A stretch of DNA of 64,000 bases, taken from NCBI GenBank assembly GCA_035772405.1, contig JAYKKM010000496.1:598501-662500 (forward strand), read 5' to 3'. The notes below the pieces were generated by a model. The model was given only the letters and a program-made list of their open reading frames with translations, ran no database searches and was not told the DNA's origin. The position numbers and the translations under genes are program-made. This document shows, piece by piece, positions 22,490 to 36,629 of the stretch. The DNA is from Chrysogorgia sp. JL179-B06. Its lineage: Eukaryota > Cnidaria > Anthozoa > Scleralcyonacea > Chrysogorgiidae. Numbering within the stretch: the stretch's first letter is position 1; each line of letters opens with the position of its first letter.

Positions 22490-25400
22490 TCAAGCCATAT
22501 GTGATGGACGTTTACCAATCCTTATTCTTCTTCTTAAGATGTAAATGTACAGCATAAGTAATACTAAGACACCTGCACCATATATCATAAGACAAAGGCT
22601 TGTGTCAAATCCATTCAAGTTAAACCCAATGGCTTGAGCAAATTTACCACCTCTACTAAACCTTACACTTTCAGAAAGATCCTTTTCATCTGTTTGAATT
22701 TCACTCTTGTCGTTTGCCAAACGTATGTTGTTCAGTCCATAATGCACTTTGAGAAATTGCAGAACCACATCTTGTTTCCACTTGGGGATGGAGTTAAATG
22801 GTTTCTGGTTCTTGCCACTGCAGTCAGCACACACCTCACTTGATGGGTATTGGATCTTTGGAAATTTGGGATCTGTGCTTGGCTCCTTGCTTAGTCTTTT
22901 ATTTACTTTGTTGTGTGCTTCCCAGAGCCACAGGATCCCTTCGTCATGTGTGCTGACTTCTCTTTCAATATTCTTAGACATGTTACCAAAATGATTAGCA
23001 CATTCAATACAGCTGAAGAAATGTTTAACATAGCCACGTATTATCACAAGAACATCGCTTCCTGAAAGGCTATTTGTTTTGTGACTTGCACAGGTTACAG
23101 TGAGAGTGTGAAACAGGAGCCATAAACTGCAAGGATATCCTCGATACAATGGTGTACTGCCTTGGCATGTTTCCCAGTGGATTTCATCTGGTAGTTGTGC
23201 ATAGCGATCAGCCTGGAATGCAAAAATTAGTATCAGCACACAAATTCTCCTTATTGTTCTCTAAACAGCTCATTTTATTATTCAGTTTTAATGAACATTT
23301 CCATGCTTGTAAGGTTAGCCTGGTCTTACACTATCCTCCTCCGCAGGCAATTCTGTGGCTTCTTTTTTCCGAGTCAAATCGCTTCCAAGGCTGTGCGATC
23401 TTACACATGATACCAACTTTCCATGCACCATCATCTACCAGTAATGAAAGTCCCTCATGCAAACCTTTCTTCTCCAAATCTGTTTTCATGTCTTCCTAGC
23501 TTTCCAATGCTCAATGGAAATTAGTTAACATAAATGAGGAAATAACTTTAAACTACAAAGTTACCACGTTTTTTAACATGTTGTTCAAACTCTTTTCAAG
23601 CCATCTAGGAGTGGGTATTGAGAATGGCAACAAAATTGGCATAATATTACAGGGTCTTGATGGTACTCACTCCAACCACTGGCAGGAAAAATTCATTGCT
23701 CAAATTTATTTGCCTTATTTCCACCCCTGATGGTTAGCATCAACACTGCCCAAGCAGCACTTCTATAATCAAGAAATAACTAGTATTGTTTATTGGTAAA
23801 TGTACCTGATGCATGTCATAGAACAGTCGAAGAGAAACAGGATTGATGGACTTATTCTTTTTTATATCCAGCCAATTTTTAAATGACTTGAAAAACCTGT
23901 TTACTGGTGGTCTACCAGGAAAACACTGCAAAGAAAAATATAATACTTGTAGACCATTACTCTGAAAGGTTGATAAACTGCCAAAATGGTGTGTACAGCA
24001 ACCTTTTAGGATATTTGATTTTTGTGTCTACTGGATGTATATCCAGTAGCACACTATGCCATCAGCTGGGTTTAGCACTTTCTTTCTTTCTTGGGGTCAG
24101 GTCATACCGTCTCGCATGACACGAAGATGTTACGGAGATTTGGCGGATGTTTACAGATAGACCACGTGCGATTGATGCGACAGTGAATTCTAAATTCATC
24201 ACATTTTACTCCGTGAATTTGTCAAAAAAATTTAAGGATTCTTTGCAGTGCTGATAACAATTATTTAATTATTGGAATTTGGGAAATTACATCATCCTTG
24301 GGATCCAGTTATTGTTTATACCTAATGGCAAAGTTAAAATTACAATACTCGTGTACTCCTCAACAGAACCAATGCAATATGCAAGCTGTGCCAAACTTAA
24401 CTTTTTCTAGTTTTAAATCTACATATACTATGCTAATCTACTATGCTGTTTTCGGAACAAAATTTGTAATTAAACTGCAGTCAATTCCCTATTTGGCACG
24501 CGTTTCTGTATAACGTCTAATATTTCACACTAGCCTTGTAGAAAAATCCAGTAGACACATGTACGCACTGTGTACCTATTTTTTTAAATACTGTCTATAC
24601 AACATGACACTTTTCTATCACTCAAAGAGATATTCAGGTCCATCCACATGCCTTACCTGGACTAAGAGGTGCACAAAATCTTTCAATGCCGTCAGACGTT
24701 TGTCTCTAATAATTTTCTTAATCACAATCTCTCGTCTAAACATGAAACTCAACGCTCCCTCTAGATCTTGCATGTAAACAACAGAACTAGAAAATTAATG
24801 ACAGAGAAATAAGTTATTTTCAGTATATGTAATTATCTTTTTATATATTATTATCTTTTTATATATTATCTTTTAATTTCTAACATCATCTGTAATAGGT
24901 TAACATTCATTCAGTTTTTATTCTGTTTGAATGATTACTATACACTTACAGGTTTGCTTGTTTAAAGCTGTTGATATCATTCTTGTGAATTTCTTTGAAA
25001 TGTTGATTTGTGGCTACAACCTTTTTCGATATTGGTGGGATTTTCTTAATTACATTGAAGTTTTTTAATTCTGATAGTATTCCTTCCCTAGTATGATTCT
25101 CCCTAACAAGAAAATGGTACCGTATATATAGAATTGAAACCTAGCTGAACTTTTGTCATAAGCTTTCCTTAAATGTGGAGGACAAAAGGGAAGACAAGTA
25201 CTTGAAAGTAATTTTTACTTACAGGTGTACTTTCTTGTCCTTTGTAAGTAAAACAACTTGTGGTAGTTTAATGACATGGTGTTTCTTTTTCCTTATTGTC
25301 TAGTAACAAAAATACAGACAGTATAACTAGAAGTTACTATCGCAAAGGAAGTACTCGGAAGTAGTGATATTGTGCAAAATTGCAAAAATAAGTGGTGGGT

Positions 25401-28400
25401 TTATTTGAAGTCATAGTTGCAGTGGTGGTAGTACAGCCTCGTACCTATGCAGTTATGGTTTAGGTAAGACCAGAGCAGTGAGCTCTACATATATATGGAG
25501 CTCACAACAATGAGCTTGCTGGACCATAGTACTCTGGGGTACTCTGGGGTTAGACATGCATCTATCTGGGCACAGCCTGGCACATTTGTATTTTGTAGTA
25601 TAATAATAGTTTTAACAAAATTAATCTTTTGCCACCATACTTAATATACTATTACACTATACAACACTAAACTATTATTTACTGCACTGCACTATGACTA
25701 TTCTTACCACATTAGTTATAACACAAAAAAACTTATTGATTATCTACATGACAAAAGATTATTTAACATACATCATCAACAATTCTTTTTATGGAAACCT
25801 TGGGATTGTTCATTAAATCTAAGGTTAACTGTAGATAAAAGAAACAAAATGACGTTAGTTAATAACCTGATCAAGATTTAGTAAAACCACTAAGTCATTT
25901 TTGGGTCTTACCTCTCTTCCTAGATAAGATGTATTGCTTTCAAACACAAGTGCTAAATGCTTAGGTGAAAACTTCCTTTTGTAAAATTCATCTGACAATT
26001 TGGCACTACACAAGGAGAAAATGAAAACAAACAATTATTTTAATTTCTCTAACAGATAAGATAAGCCCCTGTCTTTAATAAGCCTCCTCTCAATTAAAAC
26101 TCTCATCAAAGTTTCTTGGAAGTTTACAGGAGGCTTAATAAAGACCTGGTGGTATTATAACAGTGATATTTCTAAAAATTGGTATCTTGAAAGCAAATTC
26201 AATTGGTGTCAATTATGTTCAATTATTATATCAGGGATAATTACACAGTACTACTTACTTCATTGGGTTGAAACCAGTTTGAATTTTAGGATTCCTTTCA
26301 GTCTCAATAAAATCTATCATTGCTTGACGCATTCTTTTAGGGCTGCGTTTTCCTAGATAAATGACAATGAATGCTTTAAAAGACTCTCCTGAAATGTAAA
26401 GTCAGAAGACAGAGAATGAAACATAATCAGGGCTTGCAGATTCGATTCCTAGCTAGATAAGGCCCTAATGTTGTATTTTCACAACTGGTTCTGGTTGTGT
26501 CTTAAGAATATTATACTTTCAGCAAAATTCAACTCTACCATTAACTATATATGATTCCCCTTTTATGAAGACTATGATTCATTTTCATTTAGACATGATG
26601 TTCTCACACTGGGTTGCCATTTTGCTCTGCCACCACAAAGATACTAACATGTGACCTAACATACCACCTCCTAGGCCCCCCAGTGTGAGAAACATGTTTC
26701 TCACTTATTTTGTAAACTCAGTGAGAAACTCCAAATATTTGAACGGTTTGTTGTTTTATAATGCAAGAAAAAGTTAGATATTGCTTTTTGATTATCTCGT
26801 TTGGATCCACAATAATCCATTGGACTGAGATATCTTCAACTTTAGCAATAAACAAATTAAATCCACAATGACACAAGATTTACTTAAGAGGTGAAATCTG
26901 AAACATCTTTGAAATTGAAGGAAAAATCTGGCAAAAAAGCATCAGTATTTTTGAATAAAACATCTTGTGCATTTTTGGGGAGTAATCCACCCCAACCTCG
27001 TACCTAGGGTCTTATCTCCACTTCCCACATGCCCTCGCACTAGTGGTGTGGGGGGAGAGCGGAGATAAGACCCACCCCTTGGGTGACCCAGTTATTACAA
27101 AATAATGAGGGTGATACAAAAGAAGATTTTTGTTACCTTCATAAGATGATCCAATATCTGTCATATTTTTTGTAAATACTCTAAAAAACTAAAGGGTAAT
27201 TATAACATACATATGTTGTATACTTAAAAAGGTATAGAAATTAAAACAAAAATACAACTCTTAAATAAAATATGAATAATTATTTTGTAAAATAATCTAT
27301 AGTACCTTAAGGGTTGGGTATCCCTGGATGCTAAAACTCTCACAGGTTCTAAGATTACGGCTCTCAGCACAGTCAATGGCAGCTATTCGAATGATGTCTG
27401 TCCAACCTACAGAAATTTTACAGAAACAAAGTTGTGACTGAGCATCCTCAGTGGAAAAGGTTCAGTACTTACTAGTTTTTCCTGTGTCTGATTTCCTAAT
27501 TTTTCAAATCCTGTTGAAATTTTTTTAAAGCGCCTATTTAAAGCGTACGTTCGGGGATTTTACATATCTGTAATATTTGGGTCTTCCTGAGCAAAATCAT
27601 AATATTATATTGTTATATCTGTAATATTTGGGTCTTCCTGAGCAAAATCATAATATATTATTGTCAGCCAAAAATTTCATCTTCATGGAGTTTTTTTGCT
27701 GTCAATGTTACTAGATGTGATGTCACAAGAGGCTTTCCAAACCAGTTTTCCTTTGTTACTTGCCACAAAAATGGGCGCTTTCTCAATATATGAACAAACC
27801 GAAATTCAAACAATCCCTAACCCTAAAACTGACTTGGGTTGATGTTATAATAATTTTAAATTTCGGTTGCTCATATATCGAGAAAGGGCCCAAAAATGCC
27901 TCTTGTGACATCACATTCGATAACTTTAACAGCAAAAAAGTCCATGAAGATGAAATTTTCAGCTGACAAGATATATTATGATTTTGCTCAGGAGACCCAA
28001 ATATTTACGAATATGTAAAATCCCCAAACGTGAGATAGGCATTTTAAGTAGTGTTCTTCTGTCATTGGTTATCAAAAAATATAATAGTCTAGACCATCAA
28101 ATGCTACATTATCCCAATTACATCACCTCAGGCTATAGCTAACAGCAACGAGATACTGTTTTAAACCAAAATTATCTTAGCTAAAAGTTCCAGTTTTTAA
28201 AACCATATGATCGTGGGGTCCTTGCTTCACTTATCACGATAAGTGTTTCAAAATAATTAAAATAACTGAGCTTTCGTTAACGACATATTGACAGGATGTA
28301 CAGTATTAAATTATTCATGATGATGAACCCAGATCAATGCCTGAGAAATATATTATCAACATGCCGCTAAATTATGCTGTTTATTATTGATTTTAATGAC

Positions 28401-28857
28401 ATCAATTAACTAGTGAGCAATGAAACAAAGAAATGAAACATTAAAGATCGTTCAAATCCAATGTTTAATACATCCAGCTGAGTTGGCACTCCGTTTTGAC
28501 TTTTGGATGACCTCAGCGTGAAACAATCCCCATTTTTCTTTGTCAAAGAGCGGAACAACAATTATTTATTATTTTTGAAAATAGTAGAACTGCAGATAAC
28601 GTTTTCAAGGATATTTTATTACCTTCAACTTGTCTCGCTAGTCTTTTCCAACTTGGGGCGAACGACTGACAATGGCCACACCAACTAGAGTAGAACTCCA
28701 CAAACCAAGTGACAGGACTATTATAAATAGTTGTAGCTATCGTATCATTCTCCAAAAGCACAATTCCATCGGTTGGTGAATACAATGGTGTTCCCGAGGC
28801 GGCCAAAATAAAAATACCAAACACCAAGAACGATAATATTTTAAAAACAGTGTTCAT
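22490..28857 (-). CDS. QSOX1: QSOX, quiescin sulfhydryl oxidase, 623 aa
   Basis: This is a secretory-pathway flavoenzyme that forms disulfides and passes electrons to oxygen. Minus-strand exons are 28857-28623, 27406-27306, 27188-27137, 26388-26259, 26005-25912, 25828-25772, 25299-25223, 25102-24950, 24786-24657, 23925-23806 and 23212-22490; all junctions are GT-AG and in phase. Residues 1-22 form a signal peptide. The first thioredoxin domain carries CGHC at 60-63. A central QSOX helical region follows (YMQDLEGAL, about residue 303). The ERV/ALR domain (about 384-520) has the catalytic C451-x-x-C454, a distal C511-x-x-C514, and the FAD-binding motifs W-x(6)-FHTLT and W-x-x-HN-x-VN. The C-terminus has one membrane segment (LMIYGAGVLVLLMLYIYIL) and a short basic tail. 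Human QSOX1 has 747 residues and QSOX2 698. Which paralogue this matches cannot be decided. Confidence 0.94.
27524..28050. mobile_element. Long palindromic element (GTTTGGGGATTTTACATAT family) with a nested insertion, QSOX intron 1
   Basis: The two arms (about 27524-27765 and 27895-28050) are inverted copies, sharing ACGTT(T/C)GGGGATTTTACATAT, TTTGGGTC(T)TCCTGAGCAAA and CTTCATGGA(G/C)TTTTTTGCTG. A 57-bp stretch near 27580-27650 is tandemly duplicated. A second, uninterrupted copy is at 63545-63878. The loop contains the 118-bp element at 27774-27891. Confidence 0.85.
27774..27891. mobile_element. 118-bp nested MITE with GGCGCTTTCTC / GAGAAAGGGCCC ends
   Basis: It lies inside the larger palindromic element. 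The flanks carry a direct 7-bp duplication AAAAATG (27767-27773 and 27892-27898). The copy of the host element at 63545-63878 shows the empty site CCACAAAAATGCC, on the opposite strand of its loop. A related free copy is at 33404-33536. The interior has CCCTAACCC motifs. Confidence 0.8.
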
Positions 28858-29654
28858 TATGTAAAAAGTTATAAGCTATTTTATATTATAGCAAGTACCA
28901 GTTAGTATTGATTTTTCTCGGTCATTGAGCGCTTTGATCTCACTTTCGAGAGGAAAGAAGACCTTCTTTTATTCATTCTTGGTTTGTAATCACTCCATTT
29001 CTCAATCGATGCCATTTAAAGTCCATAGAGAACATGATGTTTAGTAAGTTGAACATCTGTTATTGAAGATCTGAAAAGCAAATATTGATATCTCTTCCGG
29101 TTTCTCTCATTGACCAATCACGTTGAAGAAAGTATACTAGCTATTTCCGGTCCGGCGATTAATGTAGCATAATGTAGCAATTGTAATCCTAATCCTAACC
29201 TTGATCCTAACCTAATCCTGATCCTAACTTTAAACTTAACCCTAACCGTAGCTAACTCTAACTAAAAATAAAGACCTGACAAAAAAGCCATTTGTGTCGA
29301 TTGATACAAAAGAACTGGGTACTAGTATATCCGGTTATCACTCCCCGTAAGTTTTCCCCGTCTTCCACCAACCCCCTTAAAAATTGTTTAATATGGTGGC
29401 TATATATATATAATATCACATGAAAATAGGACCTTGCCCTCATGTCCTGGCTAGCCTGTGCACAGCCACTACTCCCCCCTCACCATTTCCCTGCATGGTG
29501 GGGGTGGGTGCACGGCTGTGCACAGGCTAGTCCTGGCCTGGGCTTCACCGGCCAGTAATTTGTTAACCTTAATTTATATCTTATATAAATTAATACTATA
29601 TTGCATATCGATATTAATATTACCAATGAAAAAGTGATATGATACACCAATATT
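28858..29654. other. Intergenic region QSOX 5' / TFB2M 3'
   Basis: This is the promoter side of QSOX and the 3' side of TFB2M. It holds a degenerate CCTAACCCTAA-like run (about 29180-29260) and a hairpin element (29451-29531). I see no gene. Confidence 0.55.
29451..29531. repeat. 80-bp hairpin with CTAGCCTGTGCACAGCC arms
   Basis: The left arm CTAGCCTGTGCACAGCC and right arm GGCTGTGCACAGGCTAG are perfect inverted copies around a C/G-rich loop. This may be the remnant of a short foldback element. Confidence 0.7.
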
Positions 29655-30659
29655 TTATTCCAATAAAAAATCCAACATTTTGTCTTCCCAGTTAAAGAAT
29701 AGTTCAAACAACAACTGATACTGCGAAGGCGTTAAATCAAAAGGCTTGACATTTTCGTCTAAGCCAAGTTTACGAAGAAGAATATGTGAACCAGGTGAAA
29801 TGTTATCCATTGCCTGTGCTAGAGGCCTTCTTGTTTTGATTGTCAGTAATTTCAGAAACTTAGGTATTAAGAGAATGCTACTTGGAGGAACCATCAGTTC
29901 AAAATCCTTTTTTGGTTTCAAACTAACCAGGTGCATTTGCGGTGGATTATCACCATACCCGGTTGCAGGAAGTGGATTAAATGAAACGATTGACTCAGAG
30001 TGTAGTAATTTTACATCACACATCATCCAGACAAGTATTGCCAATCTATTGTACATCGCATCACCAGGTTGGGCAAGCAACTTCAGAGCTCGATCCTCGG
30101 TAAACAATAGTGCAATCTCAATCCGACCGTGGCTAAAAAATCCACTTTGTCTCAGCATGTGTAAAAGCAAGTTCATTAAATTTGCTGGAGCAGTCTTTTC
30201 TTTTTCAATACCAACAAGTTTAGCAAGTAGTCGATCGTCACTCCATGGGACACGATGAACACCTTCAAGTAATTTGTGTGAACTTACTGCTGGTGGTATA
30301 CCGGGGCCAGCAACATCGAGTTTTCCAATGTCGGCATACTCCACTTTAAACCGGTTATCGGACTCCATTTCAAGTTCCTTTAAATACGGCAAGAACTTTC
30401 GGTTGTGTTCTAAGCCAACCACTTTTCTTGCACCGTGATTTAATAAAGTCCTGGAAAGGACTCCACCACTAGGATTACACTCATAAATCAGTGAACCTTT
30501 CACATCAAGTTTAGAAGCAATTGTTGTGGCCACATCAAAATCCAAAAGATACTTTTGTTTTGCTTTAGTCTGATGTGGAAGAAGTCTGAATTTTTCAACC
30601 AATTGGGCCCTGTTAAGACTGGAAAATGTTTTTTGTACAGCTGCAACTTTGCTTGTCAT
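29655..30659 (-). CDS. TFB2M: TFB2M-like mitochondrial transcription factor B, 334 aa, intronless
   Basis: This belongs to the KsgA/Dim1 rRNA adenine dimethyltransferase superfamily, in the branch that acts with the mitochondrial RNA polymerase to melt promoters. The SAM-binding motif I region reads ECNPSGGVLSRTLLNHGAR (about residues 60-78), close to the ECNPGPG of TFB2M rather than the EIGPGPG of active methylases. The acidic motif II (VVGLEH) and motif III (YADIGKLD) follow. The catalytic NLPY/NxPF tetrad is not visible, which favours TFB2M over TFB1M. HGRIEIALLFTE and LTPSQYQLLFELF match the C-terminal half of the family. It is the only single-exon gene in the window. An AATAAA overlaps the stop codon. 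It starts 324 bp from ATG5 on the other strand. Confidence 0.82.
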   Translation of the reverse strand: MTSKVAAVQKTFSSLNRAQLVEKFRLLPHQTKAKQKYLLDFDVATTIASKLDVKGSLIYECNPSGGVLSRTLLNHGARKVVGLEHNRKFLPYLKELEMESDNRFKVEYADIGKLDVAGPGIPPAVSSHKLLEGVHRVPWSDDRLLAKLVGIEKEKTAPANLMNLLLHMLRQSGFFSHGRIEIALLFTEDRALKLLAQPGDAMYNRLAILVWMMCDVKLLHSESIVSFNPLPATGYGDNPPQMHLVSLKPKKDFELMVPPSSILLIPKFLKLLTIKTRRPLAQAMDNISPGSHILLRKLGLDENVKPFDLTPSQYQLLFELFFNWEDKMLDFLLE

Positions 30660-30983
30660 TATTAAAAAAATATTTACAAGAAATATTGAGCAAATAATTA
30701 GACATCGGATAGTAGTCGGAGAAGCTCGTAGGTGAAATTCGACCTCGGGATACTCTCGGTATTACGACGATCTATTATGAAACTTTAGAAATGGACGTTT
30801 ACAGCGTAAGTTCTTATATAATTCTTCTTTTTCTGGTGATAAAAATAGTTGTACTTTTGTTTTTGCGGTCGATATTTCAGTCATTAAGATGTGTGCTTTT
30901 TATTACAGTGAGAAAAATACTGTAAATTGTGAGGTAATAAGCATAATTTGCTTGGACAGTTTTGGAAGCCAAGCAAAGGAGAA
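30660..30983. promoter_or_regulatory. Bidirectional promoter region TFB2M / ATG5
   Basis: The start codons of two divergent genes are 324 bp apart, so this stretch must contain both 5' UTRs and promoters. I see no clear core element. Confidence 0.5.
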
Positions 30984-33273
<2,290 letters not shown>

Positions 33274-33812
33274 AAGAAAAGAGACGAAAAGAAATTCCTA
33301 AATTTTGCCATGTGATTTTTATAATACAATGTTAGCTATTTAACTGAATGCATACATGTAGCAATAAGACAGAGACTTGGGCAAGACTAACACGCCAAAT
33401 ATAGGGCCCTTTCTCGATATATGAGCAACCGAAATTTAAAATTATTATAACATTTGGATTAGGGTTAGGGTTAGGGTTAAGGGTTAGGATTAGCGATTAT
33501 TTGAATTTCGGTTTGTTCATATATCGAGAAAGCGCCGTAACGCCTATGTTACCTGAAAAAAATCAGTGATACCTATCCAACGAGGTACTCTACCCCCCAC
33601 CTACCCCCTCTACACATTGTTCACTAGTTCCCAGTCGCCCTCGGAATCTTCGAGGAGACGATTTATTTTATGTATTTTAGTATTTATTGTTTATGCTGTT
33701 GTTTGTAATTGATTTAGGACATTAATAAGGAGAAATACACCTTGAATATATGAAATGTGTTGTAGGATTGTAAAAACAATTAGAAAGAAAAGCGCTTTTA
33801 TTTGACAATAAT
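33274..33812. other. Intergenic region ATG5 / COQ4 with one MITE
   Basis: The two genes share a strand, 539 bp apart. The only recognised item is the inverted-repeat element at 33404-33536. No other feature is seen. Confidence 0.6.
33404..33536. mobile_element. 133-bp MITE, GGGCCCTTTCTCG / CGAGAAAGCGCC ends
   Basis: The arms GGGCCCTTTCTCGATATATG and CATATATCGAGAAAGCGCC are inverted copies around a TTAGGG-rich centre. This is the same family as the nested element at 27774-27891, in the opposite orientation. Confidence 0.8.
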
Positions 33813-36629
33813 ATGAAGTTGACACGTGTGAATCAATATTTTGCCAATATGTCTCCACGATTTCGAGGAGTTTTGTGCTTTGCGCCATGGAGAGGTGACT
33901 TTAGATGGCAAATAATGCGAACTATGTCTGTGAATTCACCAGGTATTACGTTAATTTTCTCCTTAAAACTTTACTTTACACTAAATAGTAAATAGTATCT
34001 CCTGTTTATACAGTTAACAATATCTTGTAGTACTGATTTAATCTGGGAAGGATTATTTATTCTATTCATTACATTATGCCAAAACTAATCTCTCAATTTC
34101 GTAGAAATATGTACAGAATTTGAAGGTGATGACACGATGTTTGGTGAGAATGAAATTCTATATCCTCATCATATTCCAACTACTTGGTTTCAGAAAGGGT
34201 TATTAGCAATTGGATCTGGTTTTGCTGCATTTCTTGACCCAAAAAGAGATGGTGAGACATGATTATAATGATTACCATTTGCATGATGGGTAACCCCAGA
34301 GTTAGGGACTGGGCACTAGTGTTGTTGTCACATGACACAGGTTATACGTCTTCTCGTCATAAATAAGACTTTATCCATTTCCAAAAAACACATTTAATGA
34401 TATAACCTGTGATGTGACTACAACACTGGTGCCCGGTCCCTAAGTCTGGGGTTACCCATCATGCTCTAACAATGATGGTGACTACACTAACAATAATGAT
34501 TATGACCATGATAGTGATGATGATGATGATTATGGTGATAATTATTGTGATGATAGTTGTGGTAGTGGTGATGATGGTGGTGATAATGATAGTGGTGGTA
34601 TTGGTGATGATGGTGGTGATGGTGGTGATGATGATGATAATGGTGGTGATGATGATAATGATAGTGCTGGTATTGGTGATGATGGTGGTATTAATGATGG
34701 CATAATTCTAGTGGTGATGATGATGGTAGTTGTGGTAATGGTGATAATGGTGATGATGATAGCAGTTGTAGTGGTGTGATGGTATAATTCCAGTGGTGAT
34801 GATGGTGGCACCAGTGGTGGTGATGATGGTGGTGATGGTAGTTGTGGTGATGATGATAATGGTGATTATGATGATAATGGTGGTAGTGGTGATGATAGTG
34901 GTACAATGATGGTGGTAGTGATGATGATGGTGGTGGTATTGGTGATGATGGTGGTAATGATGGTATAATTCCAATGGTGATGATGATGGTAGTTGTGGTG
35001 ATGACAATGGTGACAATGATGATTGTGGTGGTAATTGTGACAATGATGGTGGTAATTCTGATGATGGCTCTAGTGGTTCATTTTTCTTACTTTTCAGATA
35101 TGATTGCTGTATTAGGAGAGAGTACTGGATATCTAGCTCTGAAGAAAATGCGACGGTCAATGCAGCTTGATCCCGAGGGTCAACAAATTTTAAGGTTATA
35201 CAGCATTGATCTGCAAAAAATGAATTTATCATTTCTTGAACATGTGATATCAATATTAAATTTCAGGGAACAGCCAAGAATTAATTCCTCCACTATTGAC
35301 CTGTCATCTTTACGGAAACTACCAGACGGAACTTTTGGAAAAGAGTATACAAAGTTCTTAGCTAGGAATGTAGGTAGTGATTCCTTGTAAGATTCCTTGT
35401 AAGGTATTGTCGTGTAAGACGAAAGTCTACCTTAATTATTTTGGAGGTTAATCTTTCTTTCTTTTTTTGCTAGAAAGTCACCCCAGACACAAGACTTCCT
35501 GTAAGGCAGCGTAAACTTATCTATTCATTGTAGAAATTAAAATAAATATGCTGGAAGTTAGTATAGAGTTCTATTTTAACTTCTAGGTGCGTTTTATTGA
35601 TGACCCTGAACTTGCCTATGTAATGCAACGATATCGAGAGATCCATGATTTTTCTCACACCTTACTGGGGATGCCTACAAAGTTAGTTAGTTACTACTAG
35701 TATGCTGCTAGTAATGATGTTTTTTTTAGCAACATACTTGATTGCATTATTTGGATGAAGATGATATGCTAGTAGCATATCATCTCCACTTAACTATTGT
35801 ACATCTAGCTTACCAGTAACCTTTAACCTTATTTTCTCAGCATTGTTGGTGAGATCACAGTCAAATGGTTTGAAATGGTTCAAACAGGACTCCCTATGTG
35901 TACCTTTGGGTCGTTTCTTGCTCCTATAAGGTTAAAACACAGGTAGGTGTGTTAGAAGCATGCAAGTACCAGTATGTAGTGGTGTGCACAACTTTTAGCT
36001 ATAAAATGACTGCCCCTAATAAATTTACATAGCAGAGATCACATGCAAAATGAGTTGCACACAGCCTGTCTGGTGAATGATAAGAAAAATCATAGTGTGT
36101 AGATTCAATCCAGCATCATCCCTTAATAACATATTTTCTATGGCTTGTCTTTTACCGAAATTTTAGAGAGGATGTGTTAAAATAGGTCAGCAATGCGTAC
36201 ACTAAAAAGTTTGTAATCATGTTGGGTAATCTATGACATAAACTTTCACTAGGTTTTCTTAACAGGCACTGAGCGAGTAATTTCAGGCACATGGATTGGG
36301 GCGATCGTCTCATGTAATTTGACACTCAACTAACACCCTATTTATGCCACCACCTCCTTCAACATCATTAATAGTTGCTCTTCTACTATTTTTATTTTAT
36401 ACATTAATAGTAAATTTCTACCCTCTATATCTCCAGGGAGCAACTGAAGCTAATAAAGTACTACATTCCTTGGGCATTATACACTGGTTACAGAGCCAGG
36501 TTTCTGATGAATATTTACGTTGAAAAGCACCTGGATAAACCACTAGACTCTCTGCGTCAGCAACTTAATATTGTACCACCACCAATTATCCCAAAATCAA
36601 AGAAGCCACAACATTATCAAGGTTCATAA
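33813..36629 (+). CDS. COQ4: COQ4, ubiquinone biosynthesis protein, 288 aa
   Basis: COQ4 is a mitochondrial matrix protein needed for coenzyme Q assembly. Recent work on the family links it to oxidative decarboxylation of the ring. Exons are 33813-33942, 34105-34251, 35098-35194, 35267-35369, 35587-35681, 35841-35942 and 36437-36629, with all phases consistent. Recognisable blocks are [39 protein letters not shown] and [20 protein letters not shown]. The metal ligand motif HDxxHx11E is intact as HDFSH followed 11 residues later by Glu in NIVGEI. The N-terminus ([20 protein letters not shown]) is basic and could serve as a mitochondrial presequence. Human COQ4 has 265 residues. Intron 2 carries a MITE and a long GAT/GGT repeat. 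Confidence 0.96.
34281..34464. mobile_element. 184-bp foldback element with arms of about 65 bp, COQ4 intron 2
   Basis: The left arm starting GCATGATGGGTAACCCCAGA and the right arm ending TCTGGGGTTACCCATCATGC are inverted copies for about 65 bp. The loop is AT-rich. Confidence 0.85.
34473..35062. repeat. GAT/GGT trinucleotide repeat, COQ4 intron 2
   Basis: Nearly 600 bp of GATGATGGTGGT-type trinucleotides, mostly T/G/A on the plus strand. Internal blocks such as GGTATAATTCCAGTGGTGAT recur near 34780 and 34960. Frames through it (Met/Val or His/Ser runs) are not genes. Confidence 0.92.

Noticed and set aside
34472..35070. Open frames of Met/Val, His/Tyr and Ser/Pro repeats
   Set aside because: They come from the GAT/GGT trinucleotide tract. 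Only the part after 35097 is a true COQ4 exon.
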